DNA from: Bacillus timonensis
Lineage (GTDB): Bacteria; Bacillota; Bacilli; Bacillales; Bacillaceae_L
NCBI RefSeq assembly: GCF_004799755.1
Contig: NZ_SLUB01000016.1
Coordinates: forward strand, 1-64,000
Reading direction: 5' to 3'
DNA: 64,000 bases
Under the pieces are notes generated by a model. It was not told the origin of the DNA. It saw nothing but the letters and a program-made list of their open reading frames with translations, and did no database searches. Positions 43,324 through 55,471 of this stretch are shown piece by piece (within the stretch, counting starts at the first letter, position 1; every line of letters begins with the position of its first letter). The position numbers and the translations under genes were made by a program.

Positions 43324-44160
43324 ATGAAAAAGAATAATACTTTAATTAAATGGATTATAAATATATTTTTAGTGATTGTGGCGTTTATTGCTTTATTTCC
43401 ATTATTAAGCCTCATTATCTCCTCGTTTCGTCCTTCATCAGAACTAATGAGAAACGGGATAACATTTTCAGTAAATTTGAATGAACTCTCACTAAACAAC
43501 TATAATCATATATTTACACAATCACCTTCATATTGGAAATGGTATGGTAATAGTTTAATTATTTCTGGATTAACAATTGTTTTATCATTATTTTTTTCTT
43601 CCCTGGTTGGTTACGCACTTGCAGTCTATAACTTCAAAGGTAGAAATTTACTCTTTCTCTTTGTACTTGTAATCATTATGATTCCGTTCGAAGTGCTAAT
43701 GCTGCCACTATATCAATTAATGATTGATACTAAACTAATTAATACTTACACGGGAGTAATGTTACCGTTAATTGTTGCACCAACTGCTGTATTTTTCTTT
43801 AGACAATATGCAATGGGGCTACCTACCGAATTGATGGATTCTGCTAGGATTGATGGGTGTACGGAGTATGGGATTTATTTTAGAATAATGGCTCCGTTGA
43901 TGTTACCTTCTTTTTCGGCAATGGCTATTCTACAAGGGTTAGGCAGTTGGAATAATTTCTTATGGCCATTACTTGTTATACGATCAAATGATTTATTTAC
44001 ATTGCCTATTGGATTGGCAACATTATTGACACCATATGGAAATAACTATGATACGTTAATTGCTGGGTCTGTAATGACAATTTTACCTATCATTATTCTT
44101 TTTATTTTCTTCCAACGTTATTTTGTTGCGGGTCTAGCTTCTGGAAGTGTTAAAGGATAA
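43324..44160 (+). CDS. Sugar ABC transporter permease (AraQ-like)
   Basis: The 278-residue MalG/UgpE-type permease has six membrane helices and the EAA loop DSARIDGCTEYGIYFRIMAPLMLPS. The C-terminus FQRYFVAGLASGSVKG is typical of this group. ATG 43324 is chosen, with GAGGTG upstream; GTG 43297 and ATG 43315 in the same frame overlap the previous gene. It forms the import channel with the permease encoded immediately before. Confidence 0.88.
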   Translation: MKKNNTLIKWIINIFLVIVAFIALFPLLSLIISSFRPSSELMRNGITFSVNLNELSLNNYNHIFTQSPSYWKWYGNSLIISGLTIVLSLFFSSLVGYALAVYNFKGRNLLFLFVLVIIMIPFEVLMLPLYQLMIDTKLINTYTGVMLPLIVAPTAVFFFRQYAMGLPTELMDSARIDGCTEYGIYFRIMAPLMLPSFSAMAILQGLGSWNNFLWPLLVIRSNDLFTLPIGLATLLTPYGNNYDTLIAGSVMTILPIIILFIFFQRYFVAGLASGSVKG

Positions 44161-44191
44161 TCAATTTTACTAGTGATAGAAGGGTGTTAGG

Positions 44192-46352
<2,161 letters not shown>

Positions 46353-46367
46353 AAAAATATATAATAG

Positions 46368-46406
46368 AAAAAATCCATTTTACACTATTTGTAAAATGGA
46401 TTTTTT
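46368..46406. terminator. Bidirectional terminator after abfA
   Basis: AATCCATTTTACA and TGTAAAATGGATT form a 13-bp stem with A-run before and T-run after, serving abfA and the convergent AraC-type gene. Confidence 0.9.
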
Positions 46407-46431
46407 CTATTTTTATGAATTGTGATCCGTA

Positions 46432-47238
46432 TTATTTTTCGTTTTGTGGTTGTTGTTTTACCGCATAAGAGGAATGGTGTGTCCTATGATGTTCTCTATA
46501 TTTCATAGGAGAATTTTTCGTTATCCTTTTAAAATTACGGTTGAACGACCTAAGATTATTGTATCCGCATTTACTGGATATCTCGGTAATGGTTTGTTCG
46601 CTGTTTTTTAATAGATAACAAGCCTGGGTAATTCGGTAATGATTCAGATATTCTGTAAAGGGTAGATTGGTCATTTGAACGAATAGCTTTGATAAATAGG
46701 GATAATCATATTTTAGATGTTTTGCGATGACTTTCAGGGTACACTCTTCACTATAATTCCTATCTACATAAAGGAGTATTTTATGTAACACCTTCGTTTT
46801 TGTTGAGTACTCAACAGGGATAAATTCCGTGTTATCCACCAAAATACCACAAACATTATAAAGGAACCCTTTTTGACGATATATAGAATCCAGCTTAGTT
46901 AAGTCAGGAATAGCTTTTAGGTGAATGATATTATTCTCTGGAACGTATCCCTTATAATTCATAAAGAAGTCTCCGACCATTTCTGGTGAAAAGATTACGA
47001 TGGAAATAGTAGAATGATTCATTGTTTTAAATTCGTGCATCTGGTTATTAAAAACAAAGGCGGCATCGTTTTTTTGTAGTAAATACTCTTTTTGATCAAT
47101 CGTTACTACTAATTCTCCTTCGTTTACGATGATTAGTTCGTAAGCATGGTGAAAGTGGAGAGGGAAGGAAAAATTAAAGAGTGTAAAAGTGCGAAATAAT
47201 TCATTTTCTTCTACTCCATGATGTTCAAAAAAAGCCAC
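46432..47238 (-). CDS. AraC-family transcriptional regulator
   Basis: The 268-residue regulator has an N-terminal cupin-type sensor (about 20-110: FNFSFPLHFHHAYELIIVNE, then FVFNNQMHEFK). A C-terminal double helix-turn-helix follows (about 160-262: LKVIAKHLKYDYPYLSKLF and ITEISSKCGYNNLRSFNRNF, then SPMKYRE). GTG 47238 is preferred with GGGGGTG upstream; GTG 47247 is the alternative. It is divergent from the GH120 beta-xylosidase gene, whose promoter has TATAAT but a poor -35. That fits activation by this protein. Confidence 0.87.
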   Translation of the reverse strand: MAFFEHHGVEENELFRTFTLFNFSFPLHFHHAYELIIVNEGELVVTIDQKEYLLQKNDAAFVFNNQMHEFKTMNHSTISIVIFSPEMVGDFFMNYKGYVPENNIIHLKAIPDLTKLDSIYRQKGFLYNVCGILVDNTEFIPVEYSTKTKVLHKILLYVDRNYSEECTLKVIAKHLKYDYPYLSKLFVQMTNLPFTEYLNHYRITQACYLLKNSEQTITEISSKCGYNNLRSFNRNFKRITKNSPMKYREHHRTHHSSYAVKQQPQNEK

Positions 47239-47328
47239 AAGCCACACCCCCTAAATCAAGTAGTAAAAACACTAATATTGTCTTTAATTATACTATTTTT
47301 TGAATAGATAGGTATAGTCTTTTCCAAC

Positions 47329-47334
47329 TATAAT
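47329..47334 (+). promoter_or_regulatory. -10 element of the GH120 gene
   Basis: TATAAT with only a weak -35 (AGATAG, 47306-47311). It suggests activator dependence. Confidence 0.5.
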
Positions 47335-47369
47335 GAACGTATAGTAGAGCTAAGGGAGGAAGAAGAATA

Positions 47370-49289
47370 ATGGCAATTGAATATCATGTAGCCAAGAATG
47401 GTTCAGATCTAGCACAGGGTTCAAAACAGGATCCATTCTTAACCATTAATAAGGCAGCTTCTATAGCTGTAGCAGGTGACACGATTATTGTCCATGAGGG
47501 AGAGTATCGTGAATGGGTCAAACCTAAAAATTCAGGATTAAGTGAATATAGAAGAATTACATATCAAGCAGCAGAAGGTGAGAAGGTTGTTATTAAAGGT
47601 TCCGATCGGATACAAGAATGGGAACAAGTGGAAGGAACAGTATGGAAAGTCGTATTACCAAACGAATTTTTCGGAGACTATAACCCGTATAAAGAAGAAA
47701 TCTTTGGAGATTGGATTGTGTATAATCCTGGTAGACATCTAGGTGATGTTTATCTAAATGGCATGTCCTTTTATGAAGCTGAGAATCTCGAGCAATTACA
47801 CAACCCTGAAGTAAAAACGGAAGTGTTAGACCACTGGACGCAAACAATTGTACCTGTACTTGACCCAGAGCAAACAAAATACGTATGGTATGCAGAAGTG
47901 GATGAAGAGAATACAACTATCTACGCGAATTTTCACCAATCGAACCCAAATGAAGAATTGGTGGAAATTAATGTACGAAAAGCTTGTTTTTATCCAGAGC
48001 AAATTGGTATAGATTATATTACCGTAAGTGGTTTTGAAATGTGTCAAGCGGCGACACCATGGACTCCACCTACAGCTGACCAACCAGGATTAATTGGACC
48101 TCATTGGAGTAAAGGCTGGATTATTGAGAATAATATTATCCATAATTCAAAGTGTAGTGGGATTAGTATTGGGAAAGAGGCTTCGACAGGCGATAATTAT
48201 CGTACAAAAAGGAAGGATAAGCCAGGCTATCAATACCAGCTTGAATCCGTGTTTCTAGCCAAACAAGCTGGATGGAGCAAAGAAAAAATAGGTTCTCATA
48301 TTATTAGAAACAATACAATCTATGATTGTGGTCAAAATGGTGTTGTAGGTCATCTAGGCTGTGTATTTAGCGAAATCTATCAAAATCATATTTATAATAT
48401 AGGCATAAAGCGCGAGTTCTATGGACATGAAATTGCTGGCATTAAGTTACACGCAGCAATTGATGTGCAAATTCACAATAATCGAATCCATGACTGCTCT
48501 TTAGGCACGTGGTTAGATTGGCAGACACAAGGAACTAGAGTCAGTAGAAATTTGTATTACCGAAATAGTCGGGACTTATTTGTGGAAGTGAGTAGTGGCC
48601 CTTATATTGTCGATCACAACATTTTAACAGCGGACTACGCTATAGATAATCATGCTCAAGGGGGAGCCTATGTAAATAATTTAATTCGAGGTAAAATGGT
48701 TCACCGAAAAATGCTCGACCGTGCAACACCATATCATGTTCCACATAGTACGGAGATTGCTGGATTTGCAGTTACTTATGGAGGAGATGACCGCTTTTTT
48801 AATAATATGTTCATCGGTGATGAGACTTTAGAGAACGTTGGTACGGTGCATTACAACGGATATACGACATCCCTAGAGGAATATATTGAAGCTGTACACC
48901 AACAAGATGGAGATCATCAAGCGTTCAATGCAGTTGAGCAACCAGTTTATATTAATCATAATGCGTACTTTAAAGGTGCAGAATCATTCGAAAGAGAAAA
49001 GGAAAAAATGGAAGCCTTATTTGAACCGAATTTGAACATTATTGAAGAAGGAAATGAAGTCTATCTCTCACTAGAACTCCCTGAAGATTTCGAGACATTC
49101 CTAGGAGAGATTCAATCTACGAATACGTTGGAAAGAGTCCGTATAGTAGATGCAGAATTTGAAAATCCGGATGGAAGCGAAGTGGTACTGAATACGGACT
49201 TTTTAGGAAATCATCGGGAAGAAAAGAGTGTAATAGGACCAATCGCTTCGTTGAAAGCAGGAAAAAATTATTTGAAAGTTTGGGGATAA
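47370..49289 (+). CDS. Beta-xylosidase, GH120 (parallel beta-helix)
   Basis: The 639-residue protein matches the GH120 beta-xylosidase XylC of Thermoanaerobacterium, as I recall it, along its length: EYHVAKNGSD, DPFLTINKAAS, AGDTIIVHEGEYREWVKP, DHWTQTIVPV, ATPWTPPTADQPGLIGPHWS and HAAIDVQIHNNRIHDC. The nucleophile Asp383 (LGTWLDWQTQG) and acid/base Glu406 (DLFVEVSSGPY) are 23 residues apart, as in XylC. There is no signal peptide, so it acts on imported xylo-oligosaccharides. AGGGAGGAAG precedes ATG 47370. Divergent to an AraC regulator and convergent with an importer operon. Confidence 0.9.
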   Translation: MAIEYHVAKNGSDLAQGSKQDPFLTINKAASIAVAGDTIIVHEGEYREWVKPKNSGLSEYRRITYQAAEGEKVVIKGSDRIQEWEQVEGTVWKVVLPNEFFGDYNPYKEEIFGDWIVYNPGRHLGDVYLNGMSFYEAENLEQLHNPEVKTEVLDHWTQTIVPVLDPEQTKYVWYAEVDEENTTIYANFHQSNPNEELVEINVRKACFYPEQIGIDYITVSGFEMCQAATPWTPPTADQPGLIGPHWSKGWIIENNIIHNSKCSGISIGKEASTGDNYRTKRKDKPGYQYQLESVFLAKQAGWSKEKIGSHIIRNNTIYDCGQNGVVGHLGCVFSEIYQNHIYNIGIKREFYGHEIAGIKLHAAIDVQIHNNRIHDCSLGTWLDWQTQGTRVSRNLYYRNSRDLFVEVSSGPYIVDHNILTADYAIDNHAQGGAYVNNLIRGKMVHRKMLDRATPYHVPHSTEIAGFAVTYGGDDRFFNNMFIGDETLENVGTVHYNGYTTSLEEYIEAVHQQDGDHQAFNAVEQPVYINHNAYFKGAESFEREKEKMEALFEPNLNIIEEGNEVYLSLELPEDFETFLGEIQSTNTLERVRIVDAEFENPDGSEVVLNTDFLGNHREEKSVIGPIASLKAGKNYLKVWG

Positions 49290-49296
49290 TACGAAA

Positions 49297-49335
49297 AACT
49301 ACCACAGTCCTTAATTCCAAAAGACTGTGGTAGTT
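49297..49335. terminator. Bidirectional terminator
   Basis: AACTACCACAGTC and GACTGTGGTAGTT form a 13-bp stem between the GH120 gene and the convergent importer operon. Confidence 0.85.
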
Positions 49336-49391
49336 AATTTTGTATCAGGTTGCAATCAGCGGTCATGCGTTTTATCTGACTTTCTAATGAG

Positions 49392-50282
49392 TTATCCTTT
49401 AACAGAACCAGCTGCCATTCCTTCGACAATCTTATCACTTAAGAATAAGAATGCAATGAGGATCGGCACGATACTGATGACGAGCGTTGCACCAATTGCG
49501 CCCCAATCTGTTAAATACTGACCGACGAAATTATTGATACCTACCGTTAATGTTTTCCATTTATCCGAACTGATAAATGTATTTACAAAAACGAACTCGT
49601 TCCAGTTGTAGATCATGTTAATGATTGCAGTTGTTGATAGCACTGGTATTGTCATCGGTAGTGTAATCTGGAAAAAGATTCGGTGGACGGAACATCCATC
49701 CATAACTGCTGCTTCTTCGATTTCCCTTGGGAAGGTTTTATAAAAACCTAGTAAAATCATGATTGTTAAAGGTAAGTTAAACGCAGTATATGATAATACA
49801 ATCGATAATGGATTATCAATTAAGTTTGCACTGTTGTACATTTTAAATAGTGGAATTAAGGTTGAATGCAACGGAATCATATACGCGACTAAGAATAATC
49901 CTAGAACCGGAGCACTTAACTTCCAGTGCATCCGTGTTACTGCAAATGTTACTAAACTAGCAAGAATGATGGTTAGGACAACAGAAAGTACTGTAATCCA
50001 AACACTGTTGAAAAAGTAGACCCCGATATTTCCGGAAGTCCAAGCTTTTGTATAGTTCTCCCATTGTGGGCTTTGTGGTAAAGCGAAGGGAGACATCCCG
50101 AAAACTTCTTTGTTGGTTTTTAGGGAAAAGAACACCAACCAAATTAATGGATAGATTTGAATAACTGCAAACGTCCCAAGTAAGAGATAAAGAAATCCAA
50201 AGCCAATTTTGTTCAAAGAGGATTTCTTTGATTTTGGTACGGAAAGGTTTGGTTTTATTTGTTGTGTACGAACCTCACTCAT
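49392..50282 (-). CDS. Sugar ABC transporter permease (MalG type)
   Basis: The 296-residue permease has six membrane helices after a polar N-terminus, the EAA loop EEAAVMDGCSVHRIFFQITLPMTIP, and the ending FLSDKIVEGMAAGSVKG. It is the last gene of a three-gene importer operon (51256, 50300, 49392). The order binding protein, permease, permease and the adjacent two-component system match the xylo-oligosaccharide importer XynEFG of Geobacillus. AGGAGGAG precedes ATG 50282. Confidence 0.87.
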   Translation of the reverse strand: MSEVRTQQIKPNLSVPKSKKSSLNKIGFGFLYLLLGTFAVIQIYPLIWLVFFSLKTNKEVFGMSPFALPQSPQWENYTKAWTSGNIGVYFFNSVWITVLSVVLTIILASLVTFAVTRMHWKLSAPVLGLFLVAYMIPLHSTLIPLFKMYNSANLIDNPLSIVLSYTAFNLPLTIMILLGFYKTFPREIEEAAVMDGCSVHRIFFQITLPMTIPVLSTTAIINMIYNWNEFVFVNTFISSDKWKTLTVGINNFVGQYLTDWGAIGATLVISIVPILIAFLFLSDKIVEGMAAGSVKG

Positions 50283-50299
50283 TTGTAACTCACTCCTCC

Positions 50300-51178
50300 T
50301 TAAAATTGAACATCGTCTTTAGATTTCGTTAATTGAGAGGTTAACCATGTCATGACAAGGCAAATTACTAATAGTCCAAATCCAATTGCACTTCCATAAC
50401 CGAAGTTATTTAATTTGAATGCTTCCTTGTACATGTATGAGGCCATAACTTCACTTGCGCCATTTGGTCCTCCACCAGTCATTACGTAAATTAAATCGAA
50501 ATATTTTAATGATCCTACTACAGCTAGCATGATTGTTACTTTAAACACGCCTGAGATAAGGGGTAATTTAATTTTAAAAGCGATTTGTAGTGGGCTAGCA
50601 CCATCAATTTTTGCAGCTTCAATGACTTCATCAGGTACATTTTTCAATGCTGCATAATAAATCAAAATATAAAATCCAGCGTACTGCCAAATGATTGGAA
50701 TGAAGATTGCATAAAGTGCAATCTTTGGATCAGCTAACCAAATTGGTGTATTTTCAACCCCAAAGAACTCAAGCAACTTGTTTGCCATACCATTTGTTGG
50801 GTCAAAGATCTTCATCCAAAGCTGAGCAATTGCCACAGACGATAATAGCATTGGAATTAAATAAATTTTTCGTAAAAGGTCAGAACCTTTAATTTTGCTT
50901 GCTAAAACGAGTGAAATGCTCAAGTAAAGAAGCAAGCTAGCAGTTGAAAAAATGGCTAATAAAAATGAGTGCCATGTACTGGACCAGAATAATTTATCTT
51001 GAATTAAGGTAATGTAATTGTCTAAACCAATAAACTTCATTTCACCAATTCCATCCCAATCCATAAGGCCGTAGTAACCAGATAACACGATCGGGATATA
51101 AATAAGGATTAAAATGAGAAGTAATGCAGGGAGTGTATAAAGGGCGATAACGAATTTATTCGACATCACATTTTTCAT
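50300..51178 (-). CDS. Sugar ABC transporter permease (MalF type)
   Basis: The 292-residue permease has six membrane helices, the EAA loop EAAKIDGASPLQIAFKIKLPLISG, and the MalF-group C-terminal segment VMTGGGPNGASEVMASYMYKEAF. It pairs with the permease at 49392, 17 bases downstream. AAGGGG precedes ATG 51178; ATG 51166 is a possible alternative. The ATPase is missing from the operon, as in the araNPQ-like set. Confidence 0.88.
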   Translation of the reverse strand: MKNVMSNKFVIALYTLPALLLILILIYIPIVLSGYYGLMDWDGIGEMKFIGLDNYITLIQDKLFWSSTWHSFLLAIFSTASLLLYLSISLVLASKIKGSDLLRKIYLIPMLLSSVAIAQLWMKIFDPTNGMANKLLEFFGVENTPIWLADPKIALYAIFIPIIWQYAGFYILIYYAALKNVPDEVIEAAKIDGASPLQIAFKIKLPLISGVFKVTIMLAVVGSLKYFDLIYVMTGGGPNGASEVMASYMYKEAFKLNNFGYGSAIGFGLLVICLVMTWLTSQLTKSKDDVQF

Positions 51179-51255
51179 AATGGTTTTGCCCCTTCCTTTC
51201 TATAGAGAAGAGGGCATATTTACAAGCAATATGCCCCCAGTCATTTAAGCCATAA

Positions 51256-52563
51256 TTATTTTTCGGCAGCTAGAGCTTCCTCTTGTGTTTTTGCGAAATC
51301 TTCAGGAGTTGTTTGACCGCCAAATAATGCTTGAATTTGATTTAAATGCACATCAGCCACACCAGCAGACATTTGGACATCCGCATAAAGTGTTAAGTTT
51401 GTTGCATTTCCTAAGTCATTAAGAATGTCAATGTACATTTGGTCAAGTTCGCCGTTTGATGTATCTACAACTGTTGCAGGGATAACACCCGCATCAACAA
51501 CAGAGCGCTTGCCCCACTCATCGACTAGGTAAGAAACAAATTTCTTCGCTTCATCTTTTACTTTTGATTGTTCAGATACGAATAAACCAACACCAGGACC
51601 ACCTACATAGCTATCGATGTCACCTTTCCCACCTTCATAGGTAGGGAATTTGAAATAACCAATTTTGTCTTTGAATTCCTGATCGACATCAGGGCTAGTT
51701 GTATAGTTTGGTAATTCCCAAGTAGCCATTAAATACATAGCGGCTTGTTCGTTCATGAAATAACCTTTTGCTTCATCATTAGAAAGACCATTAAAACCTT
51801 TAACAAAAGCGCCCATATCTACAAGGTTTTTAACCTCTTCAGCAGCCTTTACTAAAGCTGGATCCTCAAAGCTTCCTGTACGATTGATTGCATTGTTTAA
51901 TGCATCAGGACCACCAATTCTATCTGCAAGGTACATGTACCACATAGAACCTGTCCAACGGTCTTTGTTTCCTAAAGTGATTGGGGTAACACCGTTGTCA
52001 GCAAGGGTTTCAACCACGTTTAAGAATTCATCATACGTTTTCGGAGCTTCTAGATTGTATTTTTCAAAGATTTCTTTATTGTAATAAACTGGCGTAATGT
52101 TTAATTCTAATGGTAGAGCGTACGTCTTTTCGTCAACTGAAAAAGCATCGAGAGTACCAGCAACGAAATTATCTGCTTGAACGATATCGTCTAGTGGTGT
52201 GAACATATTTCCATCGACGAAAGGTTTCATATAACCAGCTGCCCATGTAATACCAACATCGGGAAGTTCGTTTGAAGCTGATAGAACCTTGATTTTTTCC
52301 TTGTATTGCTCGTTACCTAAAATTTCTGTTTGAATGTCTACATCAGGGTGTTCATCTTCGTAAGCCTTGATAATGTCATCTACGATTGTAAACTGTGCAT
52401 TTGAGCTACCCTCTGGCCATAAATGCATCATTTTTACGACTGTTTTGTCACCACTGGATCCACCGGAATCTTTAGCCGTATCATCAGATGAGGAACAACC
52501 TCCTAAAAGTAATCCACCGACTAATGCCATAGATAATACAGTAGTAAACGCTTTCTTTTTCAT
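51256..52563 (-). CDS. Sugar ABC transporter solute-binding lipoprotein (XynE-like)
   Basis: The 435-residue lipoprotein has a signal peptide with lipobox LLGGC (Cys23), a serine/glycine/aspartate linker, then a family 1 binding protein: HLWPEGSSNAQFTIVDDIIK, DVGITWAAGYMKPFVDGN, ALPLELNITPVYYNKEIFEKY and NKDRWTGSMWYMYLADRIGG. The neighbouring GH120 beta-xylosidase and two-component system suggest a xylo-oligosaccharide ligand; the sequence alone does not prove it. AAGGGGG precedes ATG 52563. It is the first gene of the operon. Confidence 0.87.
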   Translation of the reverse strand: MKKKAFTTVLSMALVGGLLLGGCSSSDDTAKDSGGSSGDKTVVKMMHLWPEGSSNAQFTIVDDIIKAYEDEHPDVDIQTEILGNEQYKEKIKVLSASNELPDVGITWAAGYMKPFVDGNMFTPLDDIVQADNFVAGTLDAFSVDEKTYALPLELNITPVYYNKEIFEKYNLEAPKTYDEFLNVVETLADNGVTPITLGNKDRWTGSMWYMYLADRIGGPDALNNAINRTGSFEDPALVKAAEEVKNLVDMGAFVKGFNGLSNDEAKGYFMNEQAAMYLMATWELPNYTTSPDVDQEFKDKIGYFKFPTYEGGKGDIDSYVGGPGVGLFVSEQSKVKDEAKKFVSYLVDEWGKRSVVDAGVIPATVVDTSNGELDQMYIDILNDLGNATNLTLYADVQMSAGVADVHLNQIQALFGGQTTPEDFAKTQEEALAAEK

Positions 52564-52670
52564 TGTTCAAAACCCCCTTAATTTGTTTTCCTCTTTGCCT
52601 TACAGTTTAAGTCTACACTCTTGAAAACAATCAAAAAAGGGAACGTTGATTGGGAGAAATACTACTATTT

Positions 52671-53456
52671 TTAGAAAGCCCTTTCATCATTGGTTTTTCG
52701 GTATGCAGTTGGTGTCATATTCTCATATTCTTTAAAAATTTTAATGAAATATTTAGCAGTTTTGTAGCCGACTTCATCAGCAATTTCATTGATAGTTAGC
52801 TTGGTTGAAAGGAGCAGTTCTTTCGCATGTTGGATTCTGCGTCTTGTTATATATTCACTAAAATTTAAATTGACTTCCTCTTTGAATAACACACTAAAAT
52901 AGCTTGGGTTTAGATGGACATGGGCTGCAACTTCTTTCTGAGTGATTTCATCTTTGATATGGTGATCTATGTAGGTTAGGGCCTCACGAATTGTATTTGA
53001 TGTTGTATCAATTTTAATCGTGGCATCAACAATTTTTTCGTCGACCACTTTTTCAATCATTCCGACTCTAAACTGTTTTTCCAAAACTTTCAATGCATCT
53101 TCAACTGCTTCAATTAACTTCCTTTTGCTAATTGGCTTTAAAAGATAATTGACAACACCAAGGCGAAGCGCTTCTTGGGCGTATTCAAACTCGGAGTATG
53201 CAGATATAACAATGACAACAGGGGACAATCCTTTTTCCTGTATTGTTTTTAAAAGCTGAAGACCTGTCATCTCAGGCATCTGTATATCCGATAACAAAAT
53301 ATGAATCTTCTGCTTTTCCGCAATTCGTAAAACCTCCTCACCATTTTCGGCGGTGAGGATTTTAAATTCGCCATTATTCCAAGTTTCCAGTGTTCTATGC
53401 AAGCCTTGCCTTGTTCTTGGTTCATCGTCAACAATGACGATATTTTTAATAAACAT
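52671..53456 (-). CDS. Response regulator with AraC-type DNA-binding domain (YesN-like)
   Basis: The 261-residue regulator has a receiver domain (IVIVDDEPRTRQG, phosphoacceptor Asp57 in LLSDIQMPEMTG, Lys in YLLKPISKRKL). A C-terminal AraC double helix-turn-helix (about 160-258: KEVAAHVHLNPSYFSVLFKEE and INEIADEVGYKTAKYFIKIFKE, then NMTPTAYR) follows. ATG 53456 follows the kinase stop by one base with AGGGGGA upstream. It should activate the downstream importer operon on the same strand, as XynC/YesN-type regulators do. Confidence 0.9.
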   Translation of the reverse strand: MFIKNIVIVDDEPRTRQGLHRTLETWNNGEFKILTAENGEEVLRIAEKQKIHILLSDIQMPEMTGLQLLKTIQEKGLSPVVIVISAYSEFEYAQEALRLGVVNYLLKPISKRKLIEAVEDALKVLEKQFRVGMIEKVVDEKIVDATIKIDTTSNTIREALTYIDHHIKDEITQKEVAAHVHLNPSYFSVLFKEEVNLNFSEYITRRRIQHAKELLLSTKLTINEIADEVGYKTAKYFIKIFKEYENMTPTAYRKTNDERAF

Positions 53457-53457
53457 A

Positions 53458-55179
53458 TTAGTTCCCCCTAATCGGAATTTCAAATGAAATTCGTGTTCCT
53501 ATATTTGGCTCACTTTCAATTAAAAGTTCACTATGCAATGTCTCGTTGTAATAGAGTTTTAAGCGTTTATTTACATTTGATAGGGCAATTCCTTTTCCTC
53601 TTGTCGAAGCGACAACTCCGTCTTTCATAGATGCTTGAATTTGGTGAATACGCTCTAGCTTCATGCCAGGTCCGTTATCCTGCACAGCAATCCTAATCAC
53701 GTCGGTATTAACAGGCTCAACTGTAACTGTCACTAGACTATCACCTGCCTTGTTACCCGTTCCATGAAGAACTGCGTTTTCAACAAGCGGCTGTATAATT
53801 AGCTTTGGAATTCGAACTTGCTCAAATTCTTGTGGTACTGAGACTCGCCAATCCAAGCGGTCTCCGAAACGCATTTTCATAATTTCCATATAGTCACCAA
53901 TGTGTTTGATTTCATCCTTTAAATAGACCCAATCATCATCGGTCTCTTTTGTTATTGTGTAACGAAATAAATCAGACATGGCAATGACAACTTCAGACAA
54001 TTCATCTTCATTTTTTTCTTCAAGTGTCCAATGGAGCGAATCTAGAGTATTAAAGAGAAAATGCGGATTAATTTGTGCTTGAAGTGCTTTTAACTCACTT
54101 CGACTCCGTAATATTTCTTTTTGATAGACCATTCTTATTAGATGGTTTGTTTCCTTCACCAACTGATTGTACGTACTGTTCAGTTCATTGATTTCATTGA
54201 CCGATGACACTTCCGGGTTCAGGGTCAAGGTACCTTGGCCAGCTAGCTGCATTGTTTTTGTTAGTCGGACAATTGGCCGGGTAATCACTGTTGACAAAAA
54301 TAATGAAAAAATCATAAAAATAATCGCGCCAGCTACTCCAGATAAGATAATCCCTGTCCGAATTCCCGCAAGTCCATCTGTCAGTTCACTTACAGGAGTT
54401 AAAATAAGGACAGTCCAGCCTGTAAGATTTGAGGTTACCTTGTTAACGATATAATCGCCTTCATCGAGATGAATTGTTCCTTCATTATTGGAAATGATTT
54501 CTCGGATGTCACCATTGTAATTCTGAACAATCGGGTTTTCATTTTCATCTAAAAGAATAGAATATTGATTGTTTGATTTTGCAAACTGAAAGTGGTCACG
54601 GTCGATGCTTATTAAAAGATATCCGCCATTTCTATATTTCCGTTCGATTAAACTAACCCTTCGAATGGCAAGAAAATTGTTTTTATCCTGGGGATCATCA
54701 CCCACCCAAACTAATCCACCTTTTGCGTTATTTGCTTTTTCAACCCACTTTTTATCTATTCGGTTTTTTAATAAGTCTTCATCAAGAGGAATGACTCGCC
54801 GCTGTTCACTAGAAAAAATTTGAAAGGAAAAGATGCCATCGGTGTTCCCCATAATTCGATTAACTTGACCCATTAATTGTTGACGGTCATGAAAGGAGAT
54901 TTCTTTCCCATCGTAAATTTTTGTTAGGAGTTCTTGAACTCTTTCATCTGTAATGACAAGTTTTGAAGACATATTAATTTGTTCATATAACGACTCAATT
55001 CTACCGTTAGCCTCAATTGCAACTTGGTGGATTTGTTTTTCAGCATTATTTTTTAATAGGGTGGAAACCTGTCTTAATGTTAATAGACCTACAATCAAAA
55101 GAACGATAATCATTACAAATAAAAAGATAAATAAAATTTGATTACGTAATGTATTCCACTTTTTTATTTGCTTAAGCAT
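53458..55179 (-). CDS. Sensor histidine kinase, YesM type
   Basis: The 573-residue kinase has a membrane helix near residues 15-37 and an extracellular sensor (about 40-275, dCache-like). A second helix (about 285-308), a HAMP region, a His-kinase domain with QINPHFLFNTLDSLHW (phosphoacceptor histidine) and a HATPase with VQDNGPGM and GKGIALSNVNKRL complete it. This is the LytS/YesM class that senses extracellular sugars with partner proteins. ATG 55179 has AAAGG ten bases upstream. It is coupled to the response regulator downstream. Confidence 0.88.
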   Translation of the reverse strand: MLKQIKKWNTLRNQILFIFLFVMIIVLLIVGLLTLRQVSTLLKNNAEKQIHQVAIEANGRIESLYEQINMSSKLVITDERVQELLTKIYDGKEISFHDRQQLMGQVNRIMGNTDGIFSFQIFSSEQRRVIPLDEDLLKNRIDKKWVEKANNAKGGLVWVGDDPQDKNNFLAIRRVSLIERKYRNGGYLLISIDRDHFQFAKSNNQYSILLDENENPIVQNYNGDIREIISNNEGTIHLDEGDYIVNKVTSNLTGWTVLILTPVSELTDGLAGIRTGIILSGVAGAIIFMIFSLFLSTVITRPIVRLTKTMQLAGQGTLTLNPEVSSVNEINELNSTYNQLVKETNHLIRMVYQKEILRSRSELKALQAQINPHFLFNTLDSLHWTLEEKNEDELSEVVIAMSDLFRYTITKETDDDWVYLKDEIKHIGDYMEIMKMRFGDRLDWRVSVPQEFEQVRIPKLIIQPLVENAVLHGTGNKAGDSLVTVTVEPVNTDVIRIAVQDNGPGMKLERIHQIQASMKDGVVASTRGKGIALSNVNKRLKLYYNETLHSELLIESEPNIGTRISFEIPIRGN

Positions 55180-55412
55180 AGGGAGGCGCCTTTCTTGTCG
55201 TAAATTTAAAATTTCTATTAACATTACTTTTGGAAGGTTATGAAACGAAAGTACTAGGATTTAGTTCAATTTTATCATTTATTCTACAAAAATTAAATGA
55301 TTGTTTAGTGATTAGACTAAGAGGGGCTATAGTCTGATAGGTAGATTCCCTACATAAATCGTTGAAGAAAAAACAAAACCCCAGTTATTTTTTTAAAACT
55401 TTTAGAAAGGTA

Positions 55413-55442
55413 TTGACTAAGTAATCAAAAGTGTTTTAACAT
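55413..55442 (+). promoter_or_regulatory. Promoter for the first SAM riboswitch
   Basis: TTGACT (55413-55418) and TAACAT (55437-55442) with an 18-bp spacer. The -10 is only moderate. Confidence 0.5.
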
Positions 55443-55471
55443 TCTTATTAAACACTTTAATAATGCAATTC

